Assembly (NCBI GenBank): GCA_020853075.1
Contig: JADYZS010000178.1
Location: 1 to 9,277, forward strand
Origin: Anaerolineae bacterium
GTDB taxonomy: Bacteria; Chloroflexota; Anaerolineae; JADYZS01
Reading direction: 5' to 3'
Length of the DNA: 9,277 nt
Program-made: the position numbers and the translations under genes
The notes under the pieces: generated by a model
The model's input: the letters and a program-made list of their open reading frames with translations, nothing else
What the model was told of the DNA's origin: nothing
Databases searched by the model: none
Shown: positions 5,895-9,277 of the stretch, piece by piece
Layout: the number at the start of each line of letters is the position of its first letter
Numbering within the stretch: the first letter of the stretch is position 1

Positions 5895-6925
5895 ACGCGG
5901 ATACCGTCCCTCCCCGCCGATGCTATCGCTGTGGCTATCCCATAGATCCCTCCCTCTCGCCCTTGACAGCCTGCCTGTTCTGCGGCGTTCTTCCCGGTGA
6001 GGGAACGCCCCTGCCGACCATCCGACTTGTACGACCATCGGGTGAACCTGCACCACAGAAAGACTCCCTCAAACCGGGCAAATGCCATCGCTGCGGCTAC
6101 GCGCGCACTACTGCTCTCTCGCCGGAGAGCCCGTGTCGCATCTGTGGCGCGGTGACAGAAGAAGGTGTATCCGCCCCGCTTCTCAGGCTTAGCCGCTCCG
6201 GGCAAGGGTACACCCTTGTGGCCGGCGCGGGCGTTCTCGCCCTCGTCCTCCTGATCGTTCTTGTCTCGTATGCCCTGGGCTTCCGCTTGACGGGAGCCGT
6301 CCCCCCTGCCGCAGCCACGGCGACGGCTCAGATCTTGCTGGCAGCCGCTCGCCAGGCCACGCAGACAGCAGTCGCAGCCTTGACGCCGCCCACACCCACC
6401 CTCACACCGACGGTTGCCCCTACGCCCACCCCCAGTCACACCGCGACGTCGCTCTTCACGCCGACGCCGGCACCGACGGCCACCGACACCCCGACGCCCA
6501 GCCCTACGCCTACCCTCTCCGCCGATTACGATACCCTGCGCAGAGCGGTAGAGAGAACATTGGGGGCGGGCAATCGCGAGGGAGTAGCGAGGTTATCCCG
6601 CTTCTCGGTAGATAGCGGGACGGAGCCGGTCATCTCGTTGGCCTGGGCCATCAACCGCGGCGCGACGGCGACGCTCACCGCCAGCAGCGCTATGATTGAC
6701 CTGTCTCGCATCCTGAAAGAGATCGCGCAGGCGGGCGCGGCCTACGGGGGCGTGCGGGTGGAGGGAACCTTCCCGGTAGCCGGCGATGCGAATGAGGTGG
6801 TCGTCGTGCGGGCGCTCTACACGCGCGCCACCCTGGAGACGATCAACTGGAACACCTTCCGCTTTGATACCGTCTATGAGATCGCCTCCGAAGCCGAGGT
6901 GCACCCCGATTTCCGCAGGAAGTGA
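5891..6925 (+). CDS. Membrane protein with two zinc ribbons, Thr/Pro stalk and outer domain
   Basis: The 344-residue product starts with two similar zinc ribbons: C11-x2-C14-x13-C28-x2-C31 and C65-x2-C68-x13-C82-x2-C85. Both open with CxRCGY and close with CxxCG, and they lie exactly 54 residues apart, which suggests an internal duplication. One transmembrane helix spans about residues 107-131. Arg99 and Arg102 just before it predict that the ribbons face the cytoplasm. An Ala/Thr segment and a Thr/Pro stalk (about 160-207) then reach an outer domain at about 209-344. That domain has alternating strands and helices (EPVISLAWAINRG, IDLSRILKEIAQAG, VRVEGTFPV, NEVVVVRALYTRATLETINW). I recall similar uncharacterised domains from Gram-positive and Chloroflexota proteins but cannot name the family. 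The GTG start overlaps the upstream stop. A single-pass receptor or scaffold linking an outer signal to the cytosolic coiled-coil partner is a reasonable inference. No enzymatic motif is visible. Confidence 0.85.
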   Translation: MNADTVPPRRCYRCGYPIDPSLSPLTACLFCGVLPGEGTPLPTIRLVRPSGEPAPQKDSLKPGKCHRCGYARTTALSPESPCRICGAVTEEGVSAPLLRLSRSGQGYTLVAGAGVLALVLLIVLVSYALGFRLTGAVPPAAATATAQILLAAARQATQTAVAALTPPTPTLTPTVAPTPTPSHTATSLFTPTPAPTATDTPTPSPTPTLSADYDTLRRAVERTLGAGNREGVARLSRFSVDSGTEPVISLAWAINRGATATLTASSAMIDLSRILKEIAQAGAAYGGVRVEGTFPVAGDANEVVVVRALYTRATLETINWNTFRFDTVYEIASEAEVHPDFRRK

Positions 6926-6944
6926 GGCGGACTCCCTCTCACTT
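6920..6944 (+). terminator. Weak terminator-like hairpin after the zinc-ribbon gene
   Basis: AAGTGAG (6920-6926) pairs with CTCACTT (6938-6944), with one more G-T wobble inside and a 9-base loop. The stem overlaps the stop codon and has no T-run after it, so termination would be inefficient. A new promoter follows within 20 bases. Confidence 0.35.
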
Positions 6945-6958
6945 AGTAAGTCGCGCCC

Positions 6959-6987
6959 CTGACAAAATCGTGGTTTGGTGGTAAGAT
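6959..6987 (+). promoter_or_regulatory. Sigma-70-type promoter of the low-GC two-gene operon
   Basis: CTGACA (6959-6964) and TAAGAT (6982-6987) are separated by 17 bases. The -35 box matches 5 of 6 positions and the -10 box 4 of 6. Transcription would start near 6994, giving a long leader of about 115 bases before the start codon at 7109. Confidence 0.6.
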
Positions 6988-7008
6988 ATGCTTTGTCGGC
7001 TGGTGTAA

Positions 7009-7028
7009 CGATTACTTGCGGGCGATTA
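7009..7028 (+). repeat. Direct CGATTA repeat in the leader of the low-GC operon
   Basis: CGATTA occurs at 7009-7014 and again at 7023-7028, a 14-base period. The pair begins about 15 bases after the inferred start point. It could be a tandem binding site for a repressor, but two 6-base copies are weak evidence. Confidence 0.25.
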
Positions 7029-7095
7029 GCAAAACGGGTGGAAAGCCCCATGACTCCGGTCACCATAATGAATCCCAAATCCCTTCAACTGAGAT

Positions 7096-7103
7096 GGAGG
7101 TGA
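7096..7103 (+). promoter_or_regulatory. Ribosome binding site that fixes the start at 7109
   Basis: GGAGGTGA is a strong Shine-Dalgarno sequence, with 8 bases between GGAGG and the GTG at 7109. An earlier in-frame TTG at 7016 has no comparable site and would add 31 residues of unlikely composition. Confidence 0.8.
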
Positions 7104-7108
7104 ATAAC

Positions 7109-8296
7109 GTGGCGACAAAGGAGCGGCGAAACATCCAGACCCGCCAGCAGCTTTTTGATTTCCTCCAATCACAGATGCAAACCGCATACCGTAGCCTGCG
7201 GGAAGAGCAACGGCTTGAGTCTGAGAGCAGCCTGATTAAAAGTTACATTTTTGAAGTTGATCTGCCCGCAACCCTAAACGGCTCTCAGGAGAAGCAAGGA
7301 CATCTGAAAGGGTTCCTGGAGGAACTATTTAGACCCCCGTCACTCAAAGAAGCGTGGCTTAATGTGTACCCGAAAGAGGATGAGGGGTTCTTTGAAGTCA
7401 ACCTCAAACATAGAGAGCAGGACCTGACTCTATATCTTGATACTATCACCAATCCGAGATTCTGGTTAGGGTTCTCGGTCAGCCATTCGGCGATGCTTGA
7501 CCGGTGGTTTGAGGCCATCCCCCAGGCGCGGAGCGAATTGGATTTTGTATGGCTATGGCCCGCATTTCTAGAAAGAGTCCAAAGCCGCGGTGCCCCGCGT
7601 GGGTTTGGTCTGGACTACGACTACAGGCGTTTTGAGGACGGTGACGGCGAGACAACAACCTATCTCAAAATGCAGTTATGGGGTAGCAGTGAGACACAGA
7701 AACTTTATGGTCTGCTGAGAAGGGATCCGACCTTCCAGGACAAAGTCGTGCTCTCCAAAGTGCGACTTAAGGAGTCTGGCGATTCTAAGAATGATGATGA
7801 AGCCTTCGCTCTGCAAGATGTAAAATATACAGGCAAGTTCACGACACGGGGTACCGACTTCAGCACCCATGCTGCCACCCTCAGTTTTGTACGCAGCGAA
7901 TATGAGAAGAGAATACGAGGTATTGAGGACACCTATGCTCTCCGCTGGAAGGAAGCGGAACAAGGTGGAGTTGTTCTAGAAGGATTCGCTATACACTTCA
8001 TACCTACCGGGGCTGAACTCCCTGTTAAAAAATTCTGTGAACGCGTGCTAGACGGGACGGCCCCTTTCCGATTACTCGGTTTCCCAAGGATGCTCGGCGA
8101 TTCGTTCGCAGTAATGGAGGTCATTGATCTGCATACGGGGGGTGAGCTTTCCTTCGAAATCTACCCTGATATTCTTTCCGTGTATCTACCGGAAGGAACT
8201 TGTGGGAACAGTATTGCGCGCCTCTACACCAACCTACAACATTTCTTCAATATCCGGTTCACAGTGGAGGCGGACAATGGTGACAAACTCTTTTAG
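7109..8296 (+). CDS. Unrecognised 395-residue protein, first gene of the low-GC operon
   Basis: I do not recognise this protein. It is soluble, with no signal peptide or membrane helix, and has an ordinary mixed alpha/beta composition. The first 40 residues are a charged Gln/Arg/Glu-rich helix (TRQQLFDFLQSQMQTAYRSL). The middle alternates strands and helices and contains an aromatic-rich segment (FVWLWPAFLERV) followed by a Gly-Arg turn and GLDYDYRRF. Near the C-terminus a strand-rich part leads into a final helix (SIARLYTNLQHFF). Two stretches with a strand-strand-helix pattern, one ending HSAMLDRWFEAI and one ending GNSIARLYTNL, may be remote internal repeats, but this is only an impression. 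No nuclease, ATPase, helicase or methylase motif is visible. The gene is GTG-started after a strong ribosome binding site and overlaps the next gene by 20 bases. GC is much lower than in the genes to the left. Confidence 0.8.
   Translation: MATKERRNIQTRQQLFDFLQSQMQTAYRSLREEQRLESESSLIKSYIFEVDLPATLNGSQEKQGHLKGFLEELFRPPSLKEAWLNVYPKEDEGFFEVNLKHREQDLTLYLDTITNPRFWLGFSVSHSAMLDRWFEAIPQARSELDFVWLWPAFLERVQSRGAPRGFGLDYDYRRFEDGDGETTTYLKMQLWGSSETQKLYGLLRRDPTFQDKVVLSKVRLKESGDSKNDDEAFALQDVKYTGKFTTRGTDFSTHAATLSFVRSEYEKRIRGIEDTYALRWKEAEQGGVVLEGFAIHFIPTGAELPVKKFCERVLDGTAPFRLLGFPRMLGDSFAVMEVIDLHTGGELSFEIYPDILSVYLPEGTCGNSIARLYTNLQHFFNIRFTVEADNGDKLF
8266..8270 (+). promoter_or_regulatory. Ribosome binding site inside the upstream gene, fixes the start at 8277
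   Basis: GGAGG lies 6 bases before the ATG at 8277, within the last codons of the preceding gene. The reading frame is open from 8124, but that extra 51-residue stretch lies entirely over the preceding gene in another frame and has no need to be coding. Confidence 0.8.
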
Positions 8297-9206
8297 CCAT
8301 CTCCTGCCGAACCTGTTCATAGGATTGTGTGCGGGTTCGCCCCATTTGCGTCCGTATTCTGAACGATTTGGACACGAGCTCGCCTATCAGGTATTCAAGT
8401 TTGAGGTTCGGTTTTCTATGTCTGCTGGTGGACAGGCGAACCCCGATGCCGTAATCGCCTCAAAGAAAGTCGCTAATACCTTTCTCTTGGAATGGACTGA
8501 GTCTGCAAGCATCAGCGATGACAAGAAAGCCCAGTTGGAGCGTTATTCAAGGGTAAGTGCGAGGGACTTGACTGATATTATCGCTGTTCCACCTGCTGCC
8601 ACTAGGACGCATGATGTTGCTGTCATTGTTCGGGCGGCAGCAGCAGATTCGTTCAGAAGGTGGTTGGTAGATAGACAGTGGCGATTTCCGCTAATGGTGT
8701 TTGACCCTCAAGAAGGCCGGTACACATTGAAAAAGGTTGAGTTTGGGTTTCAAGAGAAGAGAACGGAGGATTTCTTTGCGGCTGGTATAAATGTTGAAAG
8801 AATCCCATTGAGCTATCTGCCATTTCCGTTGGATCAGGTCTCACGTGCTTCTATTGTTGCACCTACCATTCGTCATCTGATCGCTCTTGTGATCAGAGGC
8901 ATTCAACAGATTGGTATTGAGGGATTCTGCTCAGGGTACGTTCCAGCCTGGAGCTTCATTGCTGACAGAAAGCAAGGCGAACTCATGAGGGCTACAAAGG
9001 AAGTCTTGAACGCCCTTGGCAGAAAGCCGGGATGCAAAGATCTGTTAGAAAGAGTACAGGGCGATCCTCCGAAATGGCGTTTGGCGACCAGGGACGTTTT
9101 TCGTAAGAGAGCACAGTTCTATCGCGACCGGCTTAACATTTTCATTTCTGAGCATGAGGGCGAGGATTTTCAGCCGGAATTGCCCTTTGATGAAACTGGT
9201 GATTAG
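8277..9206 (+). CDS. Putative PD-(D/E)XK-fold protein with altered active-site motif
   Basis: This 309-residue protein shows, in its first third, the order expected of the restriction-endonuclease-like fold. A helix carries E34 (FGHELAYQVFKFEV), a strand carries NPD with D57, and a hydrophobic strand LLEW carries E72. A charged helix then follows with KKAQLERY (83-90), like the QL-x2-Y helix of many such nucleases. The usual E-x-K is instead E72-W73-T74, so the catalytic lysine is missing or has moved, perhaps to K83 or K84. The rest (about 100-309) is alpha/beta with no motif I recognise and ends in an acidic tail. It overlaps the preceding gene by 20 bases and has its own ribosome binding site, so the two are coupled. 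A nuclease or an inactive DNA-binding relative in a defence-like system is possible. The fold call rests on motif order alone. Confidence 0.6.
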   Translation: MVTNSFSHLLPNLFIGLCAGSPHLRPYSERFGHELAYQVFKFEVRFSMSAGGQANPDAVIASKKVANTFLLEWTESASISDDKKAQLERYSRVSARDLTDIIAVPPAATRTHDVAVIVRAAAADSFRRWLVDRQWRFPLMVFDPQEGRYTLKKVEFGFQEKRTEDFFAAGINVERIPLSYLPFPLDQVSRASIVAPTIRHLIALVIRGIQQIGIEGFCSGYVPAWSFIADRKQGELMRATKEVLNALGRKPGCKDLLERVQGDPPKWRLATRDVFRKRAQFYRDRLNIFISEHEGEDFQPELPFDETGD

Positions 9207-9277
9207 TAACTACATCGTTCCGTGCCCTTGATTATACTTTCCCTGGCCCTATCAATTAAGGAGATTACTTGGTTATG
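9207..9277 (+). promoter_or_regulatory. Gap after the operon, with ribosome binding site and possible -10 box for the next gene
   Basis: AAGGAG (9258-9263) precedes a TTG at 9269 and an in-frame ATG at 9275. TATACT at 9233-9238 resembles a -10 box, but no good -35 box lies at the right distance. The following gene may have its own weak promoter or be read through from the two genes upstream. No terminator hairpin was found between them. Confidence 0.45.
9275..9277 (+). CDS. Start codon of a further gene cut off by the window edge
   Basis: The window ends on an ATG, 11 bases after AAGGAG. The TTG at 9269 in the same frame is a closer alternative (5 bases). Only the first codon is present, so nothing can be said about the product. 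Its position 68 bases after the previous stop, in the same direction, makes it a likely third member of the low-GC operon. Confidence 0.4.

Noticed and set aside
5663..6439. A 258-codon open frame on the - strand across the coiled-coil and zinc-ribbon genes
   Set aside because: It is antisense to two well-supported coupled genes. Its composition is rich in Arg, Gly, Ala and Cys, as expected for a shadow frame in GC-rich DNA.
7016..7108. An N-terminal extension of the 395-residue protein from a TTG at 7016
   Set aside because: No ribosome binding site precedes it, the residues look like translated leader, and a strong site points to the GTG at 7109.
6988..7108. A riboswitch in the long leader of the low-GC operon
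   Set aside because: I looked for cobalamin and cyclic-di-GMP class core motifs and saw none. No strong stem followed by a T-run or by a masked ribosome binding site was found.
8124..8276. An N-terminal extension of the second low-GC protein
   Set aside because: It overlaps the preceding gene in another frame, while GGAGG at 8266 points to the ATG at 8277.

Overview
The window is bacterial, gene-dense and mostly GC-rich. Lipoproteins and membrane proteins carry long Thr/Pro 'TPTPT' linkers, PQQ-type and TolB-type propellers occur on one chain, and small zinc-ribbon membrane proteins are present. This style is common in Chloroflexota (Anaerolineae-like genomes), so I suggest that phylum as an inference. 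No rRNA, tRNA, CRISPR array, transposase or insertion sequence was seen.

Layout. (1) 64-2559 (+): a large lipoprotein with a PQQ-like propeller followed by a six-repeat TolB/PD40 propeller. It ends at a bidirectional terminator (2611-2634) shared with the convergent gene. (2) 2675-4825 (-): a D-Ala-D-Ala-ligase-like ATP-grasp enzyme, transcribed first, then a secreted L,D-transpeptidase with two LysM domains. Each has its own sigma-70-like promoter, so they are neighbours in one direction rather than a tight operon. (3) 4826-5132: a divergent control region with two promoters back to back and a perfect dyad over one -35 box. (4) 5133-6925 (+): a two-gene, translationally coupled operon. It encodes a soluble coiled coil / PH-like / coiled coil protein and a membrane protein with two cytoplasmic zinc ribbons, one transmembrane helix, a Thr/Pro stalk and an outer domain. 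(5) 6959-9206 (+): a new promoter and a two-gene overlapping operon of clearly lower GC. The first product is an unrecognised 395-residue protein. The second is a 309-residue protein that looks like a PD-(D/E)XK-fold protein with an altered active-site motif. A third gene appears to start at the last bases of the window.

How the genes fit together. Most of the window (lipoprotein, LysM/L,D-transpeptidase, ATP-grasp ligase, membrane zinc-ribbon protein) points to the cell envelope. The last operon differs in base composition and in kind. It is the best candidate for a transferred and possibly undescribed system, perhaps defence-related, but its function cannot be assigned from this sequence alone.
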